Part shown: positions 19,346-31,457 of the stretch, one piece after another | Layout of the letters: each line of letters begins with the position of its first letter | How positions within the stretch are numbered: position 1 is the stretch's first letter | Source of the DNA: Pyropia yezoensis | Lineage: Eukaryota > Rhodophyta > Bangiophyceae > Bangiales > Bangiaceae | Assembly: GCA_009829735.1 (NCBI GenBank) | Contig: CM020619.1 | Location: 11,336,375-11,400,374, forward strand | Reading direction: 5' to 3' | Length of the DNA stretch: 64,000 bases | The notes under the pieces: generated by a model | Told to the model about the DNA's origin: nothing | Databases searched by the model: none | What the model saw: the letters and a program-made list of their open reading frames with translations, nothing else | Position numbers and translations under genes: made by a program

Positions 19346-20498
19346 TGCGTGTTGCTGCGGCTGTGTGTTTTGTATACGTTTGGTTCGGAGGGTGTCTATC
19401 TTGTACCTCGTACTGTCCATGCATCTCCAAATCACTCAACGTACGTTTTGGGATCTGTGGTGACTCTTCGGCGAGCCGTCGTGTACTTATCAGAGAACAC
19501 ACTCCTGGGTGAGACGAGGCACACGTTGCAAGGCGTCGGTGGACGGGTACGAGCCATGAAAACCACAGATAAATGACGGCAGTCAGCACACTTTGCTCGG
19601 TGCTGCCCACACGCCAAGGACGCGAGGGGCGTCGACTTGGCCCCTGCCACGATCCCATCCGCGCCCCCGCGGCGCCTGCCACCACTACTCCTCGAACGAC
19701 AGCGTTCCGTCATCGCGTGCTATATACCGCAAGCAGTAGTTGCATCCGTGAGCAAGGTGCCTCATACCGTTGCAGTGACCGCAGCACAGCAGAGGAGGGC
19801 TGGTTGTCTAGGGTGGGGCGGCGAGTACGCTGCCCACACGCTCACCCCCACACAGCCGACTGTGATGCCGTTCGCCACCACCGCCCATCCCTCGGAGGCG
19901 GCACAGTAGAATGGCGGTCCGTGAGGCGTCCATGATAGAGGCAGCTGTGCCGGCTGCGCACCGCAGACCATGCATGCCTGCAGGCAATGCCGAGTACGTC
20001 CATATCATCATGGTCACGATGGCAATCTCCTTTTTGCGAGATCATCTACCATGCGTATATTGGGGCATGTGTGAATTTGGAGGGAATTATGAGTGTCAGC
20101 AATTCGCGCAGTCGCTTCCGGGCTGCTTGATGCCGCTGCCCTTGTGTCGACACGTGCGCTGTGGCGGGCTGGCCGACGCAGCGCGCTGTCCCTTTGGCGC
20201 ACCTGCGCGCGCCCCCTCCTGGCCGCCTGGAAGCAGGCCGTGCCGCTTGGGCGCCCTTTCCAACTATCGTGCCTGTGCACCGCGAATCTTTAGAGCTCCA
20301 AGCCGGGTACGCTGTGCCCGACGACGCGGGCGCCGCACCCCCCCTTTTCAATCCCCCTCTCCGCCTGTCCCACACCCAACTGCATTGTTGTTCCCCGCCC
20401 GATCAAGAGCCGATGCACCAACCCGCCCGCTCGTCACCGGCACCTGTGGCGTTGGGGGCCATCTGCAGCAAGTGGCTTCGTGCAAACTGTGGCCCGCG

Positions 20499-20682
20499 CA
20501 CGGCAGGGATGGCGGCACTATGGGTTACGCCTCAACGTTATTAGTGCAAGTGGTATGGGGATGTGGCCGGTGGCGGCAGGTACGTGCGTGCACGGCAGGG
20601 ATGGTGGCACTATGGGTTACGCCTCAACGTTATCAGTGCAAGTGGTATGGGGATGTGGCCGGTGGCGGCAGGTACGTGTGGA
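20499..20682. repeat. 92-bp tandem duplication
   Basis: Two adjacent copies of a 92-base unit, starting at the CACGGCAGGGATGG words near 20499 and 20591, differ at a handful of positions. Confidence 0.85.
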
Positions 20683-21299
20683 TCGTGCACTACGAGGTGG
20701 GAGTGATGGTGATGAACGATGGGGTCATGGGACTTGAACTTTATGGAGCCCCGTGTGCTAACCAGTGTGAACGACTTCTCGTGGTGCTGCTTTTTTTTTT
20801 TTATGTCGGTGATGTTGCTGCTGTGTTTCCTTCTGTCGGTCCTTTTTTGCTCTCGTCTGGCAGCTTCCCCATTGTCTGACAACAGACGCGACACGTCCAT
20901 GGTGGGTGCTTCGCCGTTACTTGGCCTTGACCCTGTTGCCGTGGGTGACGGGGGTGACCGTCGGGTGGAGATGACGGTTGTTGGGGGCACCTCAGCGGTT
21001 ACCCAACAAGGATGGGGGCGTGGGCGAGCAGTGCTGAGGCTTGACCGGCCTTGTGCCGCAGCGACGGGTGCTCTGTGTGACCTTGGCTGCAGGAGGGACG
21101 TGTTGGACGAAGAGCTAACTTGCGGGGGTGAACGTGTGCTACTCTGTTCGTCGATTGTGTCGTATGCCGCCACTGTACTGAGCTGGCATGTGGTTTTCGG
21201 CATGGAGGTGATGGCCTCCCCTGCCTTCAGTTAGTGGACCCTGTTTGCTGTTCGAGATGGAGCAGATGGGCGACAAGAGGAGTACGGCGAGAACACAAA

Positions 21300-21500
21300 A
21301 GGATTTGGGGGGGGGGGTGTTGTAGGCGACGTGGGGATGGAAGGGTAGATGGGGCGTGGGGAGGCTGGAAGATGGGAGTACGAGGGATGGGATGAGGCTG
21401 GGGTGTGTGGGAGAGGGGGGTACGGGGGACGGGGTGAAGGTGGCGACCACGGAGAGGCAAGCAGGGTGGTGCAAGGGGGACGAGAGGGGGGGGGGAGTGT
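21300..21500. repeat. G-rich strand-biased tract
   Basis: The plus strand is almost free of C and carries many runs of three to eleven G, so it could form G-quadruplexes. It includes an 11-base G run at 21307-21317. Confidence 0.7.
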
Positions 21501-23466
21501 AACACTGAATAAATGAGTACCTCATGCCCGCCAGTTCTCCATCAGCTCTCGAGACGACCTCGTAGCCTCTCGTGCCAGAGAGGCCTGAAGAGTGAGCGTC
21601 CGAGACCTCAGTTTCTCAAGGGAGCTCTAGGCTGCCAGCGCCATCGCACGCGAGTCATCCTGCGATCGCGTGCTCGAACGAACTCGAGAAGGCGCTCACG
21701 AACAGTGAGTAAATGTTGAACGCAATGGTGTGGTAAGACTCGACCGCGTTAGAGTGTTTCCACGGGTCCCGACCATCTCGTGTACCATCTTGCCGCAATA
21801 TATATTTTAAACGCCACGTGGGCGCCTCTGACTGGCTGAGAACAAGCGCTCGTCAGGATCATAAAGGAGTTGTTGCGGGACGGGGGCTACATGGTCTTCA
21901 TGGACTACAGCATACCTGAGACACGACCGAGGGGTCTCTCGGACAGCGATTCGGATGTGGTTACGGAATTCCTCTGTGCGCTGAATGTATTGTCCGAGTT
22001 CGCACGCGTTCATACAATACGCGATAACATGCACTAGCCCCCCTGCTGTACTGCCCGGGACGTGGAAAGACCGTCCGAATGGTTCCTCGTATCGGCAAAG
22101 TAGCGAGACACGCAGCGCAAAGAGAGTCATTGTGGAGAAGTGTTGCCCTCCTTTGGCAGGAATGGGGATGCATTGGGCATGGGAGACAAAATAGTGTTCC
22201 ACGTACACGAGTAGTTTGAGGCATAAAGGCGTGCCACATGCGACATTCACGCGTCTACATGCGCAAGTATGACGGTTTCGCATACTTTGGTGGTCGTTGA
22301 GTGATGACAGCCAATGATCTTGCTCTGTTCGTCGCGCTTCGCGGGACGGACGACCGGTCACAGCAACGCATCCAAATGACTGTCTCCCGTCGGGGCGGGC
22401 CGGCTCGAGTCGGCCTTGTCTCTGTGGCTCTCAGTCGTTCTGGGATGTCCGGCGGGACTGTCAACAGCGCGCGCGTCGTTTCCCTGCGTCGCGTACACCC
22501 GAACGCCGCGTTGGCGGTGCGGCCCGGGCCTCCGACGGCGCGCTTGCAGTGGATGTCGCCCAAGTTTTTGTTTCTCGATTTTTTCCAGAGCGCCCTTCCC
22601 CGGCCCTCGGCGGCCCCTCCGGCGCGGCCTTCCGCGGTATTCGGCCTCGAATTTTTCCCGCGCGTGCTTCTACGCCTCCCTTGCGCCGTTCCTCCCACCC
22701 CGCTCCCCGCGTCGCACCCCCCCCGACCCCCCCGCCCCCCCCTCGTGCTCTTCCGCCCCCCCTCGCCCCATCCGGCCCAATTGCGTTCCCCATTGGTTTG
22801 TCACACAGCCACCACACGTGCGCCTCAACGGCACTCCCCCACCCCTTCGAGGGAGGAAAGTGCGTGTCGAGGCTCAGCGCGCACCAAATCAAAGGGACAT
22901 CCCCCCCTGCCAGCACAAGTTCCCCAGGTGTGTGGACAGCAGCTCCTCTCTCGGTCGGTGTCGGCCGTCCCGCGCGAGGCTGGGACCAGTGACGCCCCAA
23001 CCCCCCCTCGACCCCCCTGCACCCCTCCGACTTTGACTGTTCTGGCCCTGGCCCCTCCCTGTGCTATCACCTGCTATCACCTGCCAGCACCTCCCGTCGT
23101 GCCAGCAAGGATGCTTGTGGGGCCGCCAAGCGGGGTCCGCCGCGATCCCCCCCCCCCTCCCAACTATCCCCGCGTGGCCCTGCGTGGCGCCTTCACAGAC
23201 ACCATGACCATGATGGTCTTGGCAAATTTTGGGGCGCCTCGTGGTTGCCCTCTCCTTTGCCCACTACCAAGTGGCCGCCTCTAGCCCCCCCAGGTGGCTC
23301 ACCCCAGAGCGGGCCCCCCCGAGACGGGCCTCCACAATGCTTTGCGGCTGCCTGACGGCCGCGGGTTCCTCCGCCCCTTGCCGCCTCGTACATCGCAAGG
23401 ATGGCCCGCGGCCGCTCGACGGCCGCGGGTCTCTCCCTTCATGGGTGATGTTCCCTCTGACGCTCT

Positions 23467-23828
23467 TGTAGCAATATGGTTGTCCGTATTGTGACCCTAA
23501 TATTAGGGGGGCTACTTCTAATCCTTAACTTTCAATTGAGAGTCCGTACTGGTCACGGTATCTATAAGTTACGTATGACCAGAGGGACTTGCATCTTGGG
23601 GTGGAGGGTAGTTAGTAGTGTCTCCGAGGGTTTATAACGAGGGGGCCGGTGGCGAATCCACCGCCGGCCAAGGTAGAACAACAAACCCCTCCCATTTGGG
23701 CTCCCATCTTGGTCCCGTGGCTTGCGCTCCAAGGACAGCAACCTTGGCCTCCCGGTGACGTTGGTGCCGATCCCCTTTGGTGAGTGTTCCCTGAGAGTGG
23801 ACGTGCGACGGATCCCTATTGTGCTACA
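23467..23828 (+). repeat. E2 5' LTR
   Basis: This LTR is 362 bp and lacks one T found in E1 (TTCAATTGAG). It differs from its partner at 40775-41136 at three sites. The PBS starts at 23830. Confidence 0.95.
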
Positions 23829-24053
23829 TTGGTGGAGCAGCAGGGAACGGGTTTCCGTCACCCTTGTGGTGACGCCGTCTTCGGCCCTGGCACACGGATA
23901 GGGATCCGGTCCTTTTCTTGTACTCGTGGTGTTGCGACCTGATCGATTGTGTTGAGTTTTTACCTTTGACTGTGATCTACTGTTACTCTCCCCAATCTAC
24001 CCCCTCGCTCTCTTATTCGTGGTGATTGTTACGTCGGTTGACTGATTGTGACC

Positions 24054-26237
24054 ATGTCTACCCAAGAGACGGGGAACGTTCAAGATGACGGATCGGCGTC
24101 GACGCCGATCCCGGAGGTGACTACGGGAACCGAGATCGGGAACCCGATCGACAACATTGAGACGCCAATGCTTTCCGGTGCCGGATCGACGTTTGGCACG
24201 GCTCGGACGGCAGGAGGCGGGGGTCCGCCGCAACTGTCGTCGACCGACCTCACTCCGCCGCCTCCTTCACCAGGGGATTCCCTGATGGCATCAATGGCCC
24301 GCATCGAGGCCCGGTTTTTCGGACTCGACGCTCGCCAGGAGCGGACGGAGGACGCGATGGCAGTGTTGATGTCAACACGCCACACGACGGGACCCCGTCA
24401 TGTTCCTCCCACACCGGTACGGTTCGAACCGGCCGGACTACTTTCGGAGTCCACCAGGGTCAACCCCGGTGTTGCTACTCCTGGACAACCCCCGGACACA
24501 ATGGGGTATGGATCCGACTCGTCGGCAGAGTTGGAACGGAGCCACACGGAGCGATACGCTCGGAGCACCCGAAGAGGACTCCGCGGACACGACCCGGCGG
24601 ATACTTACGCCGGTGGAGAGTCGGTTATTGGCGGAGGGGGTACCCTCTCACAGTACCCCCACGACGAAGGAGGCCAGACAACTCGGGTTCCCGAGGTGCC
24701 GACGCCTGAAGTACCATCTTCAGTGGTGGAAGCTATGACCGCGCAAGTAACTGCGAGCCTACTGAAGCGGATGGAGTCCGATGAGTTTGCTCATCAACTG
24801 GCTAAGCGACTGGATATCCAGGACGCCGACACGGAGATCGTCAACGAGGTCTTCCGGTCGGTACTGACTCCCGAAAGTTATCGTTTGGAGGACCGCTCTA
24901 CCACCGTATCGGAATCGATGCGTAATACGTCGCATCGGGCGATCCACTCTATGCAGACCCTTATGAAGGGAGTTCCTATGTTCGAAGGGCCGAACGGACG
25001 CCCGTTGGCAGTCATCGGCTTCTTGACTAGCTTCAAGGCAGCCGCGGACAAGGCCCTCGCTAACGAGGGGCTGGCCCTGGAGATCCTCCCGTTCTTTGTT
25101 GATGAACGGGTGCGAGGCATCCTTCGCCAGACATCCCCGATGCCGGGAATGAGGGTCGCAGCCACCCCCATGGATTACCGTGGGATTCTCAAGGAGCTGC
25201 TGAGCAGTTACCTCAGTGACGACAAGTGCGAGGACCACTACCGGGCCCTGCGCACTGCCACCGCCCAGAGCTGGGAGGATGAGGAGATGTTTGGACGCCG
25301 GATCCAAGAGCTCGACTACGAGCTGGGGAAGCTCCTCGGAGAAGGGGAGCTACGGGCCATCCTGTTCGCAGGAGTACCCAACTACGTGCGGATATCCGCA
25401 CGGGGAGCCAATACGGCCCGGACGAACTTCAGTCGACTGATGCACATGTGCAAGTCCCTAGGGGACGCCTACCGAGTGCTACACCCGGAATGTACCTTGG
25501 CCCCGAAGCCCAAGGGTGAGGGAGGCAAACCCAGTCTTACCCCGGTACCGAGGCAAGAAAAGGTGGAACGTAAGGCCGCACCAGTACTGGTGGCGACCGA
25601 ACATACCCCTATTGGTGAGGATGAACCTCTAGTCGACCAACAGGGCCACCTGTTGCTACCGGCGACGCCGGTGATTGATGAACATGGTACGGTAGCGTAC
25701 ATCGCCCCGGCTGGAACCCAGTTCCAGGTCAACGAAGGAACGGGACGGCGCGTCCCGTATGTCCGGACTACGGGGTACTCCCCGGTGACGGGTAACCCTC
25801 ACCAACCCTTGCCAACATGGGCGGTGCGCACGGAGGCACCTCCGCAGATTGCGGGCCGACCCAACCGGTTGGGGGAGTCCATGTTCCGGTTGACCCAAGG
25901 ACCCAAGGCCTACCAGGGAGCAGGCACTCGGGCGCCCGAGGGAGGCAACCGCAGCTACGGGGCTACCCCGATGCGAACTCAAGGGGGGACCGGCACGTCC
26001 GGATGTATGTTGTGCGGGGATCCCCAGCACTGGGTGTCTTCCTGCCCACTTATCCCCGAGGAGTCTCGGAGGGCAGCGGCGCAACGCAAGGCATCCACAG
26101 GGGGGTATCCCGCCAGAGCACCCGGACCCGCACCGGGTAGGCAGCCAGCTCCAGGTGGAGTACTGGCCGTCGAGGAGGCACCTTCTCAGCCGGAGGTCCC
26201 GGCGGACAGCACCCTACCAAGGGCGGGAAACGAGTAA
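24054..26237 (+). CDS. gag: E2 Gag polyprotein (left contig)
   Basis: Gag is intact at 727 residues, starting at the ATG at 24054, and has the same layout as E1 Gag: a disordered N-terminus, a helical capsid region and a CCHC knuckle (GCMLCGDPQHWVSSC). Most differences from E1 are conservative (for example FEGPNGR for FGGPNGR). It ends GNE-stop, with the GGGAAAC slippery heptamer at 26225-26231. Confidence 0.92.
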   Translation: MSTQETGNVQDDGSASTPIPEVTTGTEIGNPIDNIETPMLSGAGSTFGTARTAGGGGPPQLSSTDLTPPPPSPGDSLMASMARIEARFFGLDARQERTEDAMAVLMSTRHTTGPRHVPPTPVRFEPAGLLSESTRVNPGVATPGQPPDTMGYGSDSSAELERSHTERYARSTRRGLRGHDPADTYAGGESVIGGGGTLSQYPHDEGGQTTRVPEVPTPEVPSSVVEAMTAQVTASLLKRMESDEFAHQLAKRLDIQDADTEIVNEVFRSVLTPESYRLEDRSTTVSESMRNTSHRAIHSMQTLMKGVPMFEGPNGRPLAVIGFLTSFKAAADKALANEGLALEILPFFVDERVRGILRQTSPMPGMRVAATPMDYRGILKELLSSYLSDDKCEDHYRALRTATAQSWEDEEMFGRRIQELDYELGKLLGEGELRAILFAGVPNYVRISARGANTARTNFSRLMHMCKSLGDAYRVLHPECTLAPKPKGEGGKPSLTPVPRQEKVERKAAPVLVATEHTPIGEDEPLVDQQGHLLLPATPVIDEHGTVAYIAPAGTQFQVNEGTGRRVPYVRTTGYSPVTGNPHQPLPTWAVRTEAPPQIAGRPNRLGESMFRLTQGPKAYQGAGTRAPEGGNRSYGATPMRTQGGTGTSGCMLCGDPQHWVSSCPLIPEESRRAAAQRKASTGGYPARAPGPAPGRQPAPGGVLAVEEAPSQPEVPADSTLPRAGNE

Positions 26238-29200
26238 GAGGAAGGATGACCGGGGGGCGCTGGGGTAACCCAAGCAAGCCACCCCGGAGTACCGCGGGGA
26301 AAGCCCCACGGAGAGCGCGGTTGAGCCGACGCCGCATCAACCCCCGGGTACACCTTCCGGCCCCGACGACACGGCGTCAGGGGATTGATGACCAACTTCC
26401 AAGGTTGGGAGGAGAGGACGGGAATCCCCGTCACATGTAACCAGACAAGGGCCCTGTTCAGGATGCCCGAGCTACACCGGATATCGGTGTAGGCCACGTA
26501 CTGTTCACCTTGGAGAACTTCAAGGTATCAGCTACACTGGGCGTTTACCCCCAGTCGACACGATCGTACTACCCTGTACTGGATACAGGGGCTGGACCCA
26601 ACCTTATCCGGAAGGACACCCTCCCGGACAAGTGGCTTCCGCGAGTCAGAGTGACTCGGGGACCCACCATCAAGGACGCAAATGGTCGCCTCATTCGTAC
26701 GACCGCAGCGATGTCGCTGCGGGTTACCATCGGGGAACTCACCACGGAAGTCGACTTCCAGGTGTGTGAGACCCTATCGGTGCCCTGCATACTGGGGTGC
26801 ACCTCCATCAACGTTCACGTTGATGCAATCCGGCCAGGCCGGAGGACCGTCGAGCTTCAAGAAGCCGACGGGACGAAGCGAGGACACACGGCTATCGTCA
26901 GGGACCTGACGCTACGAGGGAGCCACGTTAACGTGGCTGAGGTGTACGCAAGTTTCGAGCCGAAGACACTTCGGTTGGCCAAGCGAACTCGCTTTGAGCC
27001 GTTGTCGGAGACAGTCCTCCCGGTTAACTGTGACCTCGCAGGCATCTGCAGAGTCAAGTCCAACTTGCGGACGTACAAGCGCCATGGGTTGACCATGGCC
27101 AACGGTCTCATAGACCTCCCATCAGGAGGGTCGTCCCTCCTAGTGATGGCGAACTATCGCCGTAAGGCAGTCACCCTCCCGAAGGGAACTATCCTCGGGA
27201 TTGCCGAGCTCTACGAAGGAGATATCCTTACCCCTGGCAAGGAAGGTCAAGTGGAACCACTTGAGGTGCTGACGGTCGCCCAGACCACCGAGCGACAGCA
27301 ACCCGATGACGGGAAGCCTAGTCGACCATCATTACCGGCGGATATTCCGCCGAAGGACCAAGAAGCATTGAAGGCACTGGCCGAGGCTGACCTCGACCAC
27401 CTTCCCCCTTCGGTTGCCGAAGGGGTACGACGGATGCTAAGAACGCATGACGTCATGGGCACAGGCGGGGCCTTGGGTACCATTGGGGCAACCCAACATC
27501 GTATTGACCTGGTACTAGGCGCACGCCCCGCCCGGTCACAACCGCACCGAGCGGGACCTATGCGACGGGAGATCGTTGATGGAGAAGTGAAGAGGATGAG
27601 TGAAGCTAAGGTGATCCGACCTTCGATGTCGGAGTGGGGTGCCCCAGTCGTTATTGTACCGAAGAAGGATCAAACCCCTCGGTTTTGCATCGATTATCGA
27701 CGCCTCAACTTGGTTACCAAGAAGGACTCCTACCCTTTACCAAGGATGGATGAATGCATCGACTCCCTGGGGGAAGCTACGGTGTTTACCACCATCGACT
27801 GCAATGCCGGATACTGGCAGATCCCGGTGGCGGACGAGGATATCCCAAGACGGCATTCGTCTGTCACAGTGGAGTGTACGAGTTCCTAAGGATGCCCTTC
27901 GGATTGTCCAACGCCCCCGCTACATTCCAGCGGGCTATCGACATTATACTGTCGGGGGTGAAGTGGCGTAACTGCCTAGTGTACCTCGATGACGTCATCG
28001 TCTTCTCGCGCAACATGGATGATCATGTGCAACATGTTGACGAGGTACTCACCCTCTTGAGGAACGCCGGGGTAACCCTGCGTCTGAAGAAGTGCGCCTT
28101 CTTCCAACAGACGGTCGAGTATCTGGGCCACCAGATAACCCCTGGTAAACTAGGGGTACTCGAAGCCAATACCCGGGCACTCCGGGATGCTCGGTTCCCT
28201 AACACCCAGACGCAGCTCAAGAGCTTCCTGGGAATGTGCAATGTATACCGACGGTTCGTCAAGGACTTCGTTCGGATAGCTAAACCGTTAACGGTTCTTA
28301 CGAGCAGGACCTTACCCAAGGTACTCCAACCCCCTTCGCCTAGCGAAGAGGAGGCATTCGAGTCGCTGAAGCGAGCCCTACTATCCCCACCCGTCCTTGC
28401 GTTACCGCACCGACGGGGTACCTTCGTCATCGATGTCGATGCGTGCGACACCCAAGTGGGATGCACCCTGCTACAGGGGAGACGTTGATCGGTACCGATA
28501 ACGTTATCCCGGACCTACGTCCGGTAGGATACTTCAGCCGGACACTCAACCCGGCTGAGCGTAACTACAGTGCCACCGAGCGTGAGTGCCTCGGAGTTAC
28601 ATGGGCAGTGCAACTGCTCCGTCCATACCTGGAGGGCTCCAGGTTCATCGTGAGGTCCGACCACGAACCCCGACGATGGCTCCTCAACCTTGGTGACAAG
28701 GATTCCGATAGCCATGGGAGGCTAGCCCGATGGAGGCTAAAAATGGCCGAGCACGACTACCGTACCGTGTATAAGGCTGGGTCAACCCACCATCTCGGAG
28801 ACGCATTGTCTCGACTCGACACCCCGAGAGGGGATACTCGCCCGGTGGACGAGGACATCCCGGTGGTACCGGTCTGCATGGTGGGTTACGCTACCCAAGG
28901 TATGGTTGACCATACCATGGCACACCGAGCATGCCCACTAACCCTCGCGGACTTCCGCGAGGCACAGGCCAATGACGATGACTGTAGACGTCATCGAGCT
29001 AACCTCCTGGCCGGTACGGCCGGCATCTTCTCCGAGAACGAAGACGGACTCATATACCGGCGGGCACCCGCCGATGGACGACATCAAGTCGTGGTTCCCG
29101 TGTCCTTACGGCAAGCCGTCATGGAACGAGAACACGAGAACCCTACAGCCGGACACCCGGGGGGTTCACGTATGTTCGCAGCAATGCGAAGGTTCTTCTA

Positions 29201-30410
29201 CTGGCCAGCAATGGCCGTCGACGTGGTCGACCACGTAAGGGGATGCCACCCCTGTGCGCGTAACCGCATGAGCCTGCATAGGCAGGCGTCTGCCATGAAG
29301 CTATTCCCACCTGATGGGCCGAACAAGCAGGTCGCTATCGACATACTCGGGCCACTTCCGGTGACGGAAGAAGGGAACAGGTACATCCTGGTCATGTCTG
29401 ACCGGTTCACTAAGCTGTCACGGGCAGTAGCAATCCCGAACGATACGGCCTACACGATCATGAACGCAGTGGTTGACCACTGGATCAGTGCTAACGGAGT
29501 AATGAAGCAACTCCTCTCCGATAACGGAGCAAACCTTACGTCAGCATTCTGCACTAAGGTCCTGGGCATGTTCGGTATCGAACCATGTCGGGCATCCGAC
29601 TACCACCCGCAAACCAACGGGCAGGTGGAGCGGCTCAACCGCACCATCGTCAAGATGCTACAGTGCTACGTGGCCGAGCACACGAAACACTTGGGACAGG
29701 CTTCTGTCCGTACTCACCCTGGCATACAATGCCAGGCCACATCGGAGCACAAACATCGCTCCGCTGGAGTGGGTCATGCCACTAGGCGTCGGGAACCTGA
29801 CGCTGCCACCAGGCAGGTGCACTCGGTATGATACACCGAAGGGCCCACCGGCCGAACGTATCCACCTAGCTTGGTTGGCCAAGCTATCGTAGATGATTCC
29901 TCAGCTCAAGGGTGCCCTTGACAGAACACAACTTCGATATAAGAAGAACTTCGACGCCCGACTACGGGTGCGCAACGCTACCCTGATAACAGGTGACTGG
30001 GTCTACATCAGACACCAGAAGATCCGGGGCAATAAGCTCATGCAACCGGTCAAGGACCGTACCAGATTCTCCACAGAGATGACCACTCTGTTATCTTACA
30101 CTCCGATACGGAGATCCAACGCATCAGTGTGAATGATGTCACACCTGCTCCGAAGCCGGAACAGCCTCAGCCGGTACCGGCTGGGTTGCTACATGAAGCT
30201 CTTACAACCCACCGGTCAGATGACCCGGTGGGACCGGATGGGATCCCATACCAAGTAGAGAGAGTGGTCGGACACACCGACCCGGACCTACCAGGACCCT
30301 GGTTACGTCAAGGTTATGTGGGTCGGATACGACTCACCCACTGGGAACAGGCGGCGAATATACCCCGCCAACTACTCATGCCTTACATGAGGCGACGACG
30401 CCTACTGTAA
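26231..30410 (+). pseudogene. pol: E2 Pol, left-contig copy, broken
   Basis: All pol domains seen in E1 are present, in the same order. True lesions, shared with the right-contig copy, are TAA at 26438-26440 upstream of the protease and TAG at 29890-29892 after the integrase core, where E1 has TGG. Further single-base indels occur only in this copy: near 27845 (lost C), 28478 (lost G), 29686 (extra A), 30055 (lost G), 30303 (extra T) and 30340 (lost C). They become denser towards the contig end at 30957, which points to unpolished sequence rather than biology. Confidence 0.85.
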
Positions 30411-30957
30411 CAACCCAACCGACACCGACTTCGGCTGTTGGGGGTGAGGCTTATACCTACTAAGTAGGGTGTGACATGGTTACGGCAGACTTAGGTTTCT
30501 AAGTCAAATCAGACTTAGTTTCTAAGTCGAACCAAGCTTAGGTAACTAAGTAGAGCTAAGCTTAGGTAACTAAGTAATACCTGAACCTTAATAAGTTAAC
30601 TTAAAGGTAAAGGCTAACCTCGATAATATCGAAGTAACTAGGGGGCTTACACGGGAGGATGACCTCCCAAAGCCAAAGACCAAGTGAGGGAGGATAACCT
30701 CCCCAAGCATGAACCAACCGGAAGAAGTTGGGCGGGAGGCAAGGCACCACTGAGCCAGAAGGGTACTCCCCAGGGCAGCGAACAGAGGCAAGCAATGCCC
30801 CCAGCGGGGGATGAGTTTATACTCACTACTACCCGGCTACCATAAGGGTTGCCGGGGCCCTCTCCCTCACGAACAAATAGCACTCCTCAGTGGGTAGACC
30901 CACTGCCCGAGGGAGGCCACTCACGCGTAAGCGCGTATACCTCCGTGCTCCACGGTC
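30411..30957. other. E2 post-pol region, left contig end
   Basis: This is the same palindrome array and hairpins as 37334-37875, with extra single-base losses. The contig stops inside the C-terminal part of the antisense ORF. Confidence 0.85.
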
Positions 30958-31457
30958 NNNNNNNNNNNNNNNNNNNNNNNNNNNNNNNNNNNNNNNNNNN
31001 NNNNNNNNNNNNNNNNNNNNNNNNNNNNNNNNNNNNNNNNNNNNNNNNNNNNNNNNNNNNNNNNNNNNNNNNNNNNNNNNNNNNNNNNNNNNNNNNNNNN
31101 NNNNNNNNNNNNNNNNNNNNNNNNNNNNNNNNNNNNNNNNNNNNNNNNNNNNNNNNNNNNNNNNNNNNNNNNNNNNNNNNNNNNNNNNNNNNNNNNNNNN
31201 NNNNNNNNNNNNNNNNNNNNNNNNNNNNNNNNNNNNNNNNNNNNNNNNNNNNNNNNNNNNNNNNNNNNNNNNNNNNNNNNNNNNNNNNNNNNNNNNNNNN
31301 NNNNNNNNNNNNNNNNNNNNNNNNNNNNNNNNNNNNNNNNNNNNNNNNNNNNNNNNNNNNNNNNNNNNNNNNNNNNNNNNNNNNNNNNNNNNNNNNNNNN
31401 NNNNNNNNNNNNNNNNNNNNNNNNNNNNNNNNNNNNNNNNNNNNNNNNNNNNNNNNN
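30958..31457. other. Scaffold gap, 500 N
   Basis: Exactly 500 N. The flanking contigs overlap in content by about 6.4 kb, so the gap probably represents no missing DNA. Confidence 0.98.

Larger units (their letters stand above)
19346..23461. other. Gene-poor stretch between SET gene and E2
   Basis: I find no supportable gene. It holds a 92-bp tandem duplication (20499-20682), a G-rich strand-biased tract (21300-21500), an AATAAA near 21508, and an AT-richer island at 21735-21830 with paired ACCATCT motifs. From 22580 to 23450 it is C-rich and open in many frames. A minus ORF at 21807-22361 (about 180 codons) has somewhat protein-like composition but no recognised family. Confidence 0.5.

Noticed and set aside
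22301..23284. 327-codon plus ORF before E2
   Set aside because: The C-rich tract gives Pro-rich product in three frames. The N-terminal part has no recognisable features.
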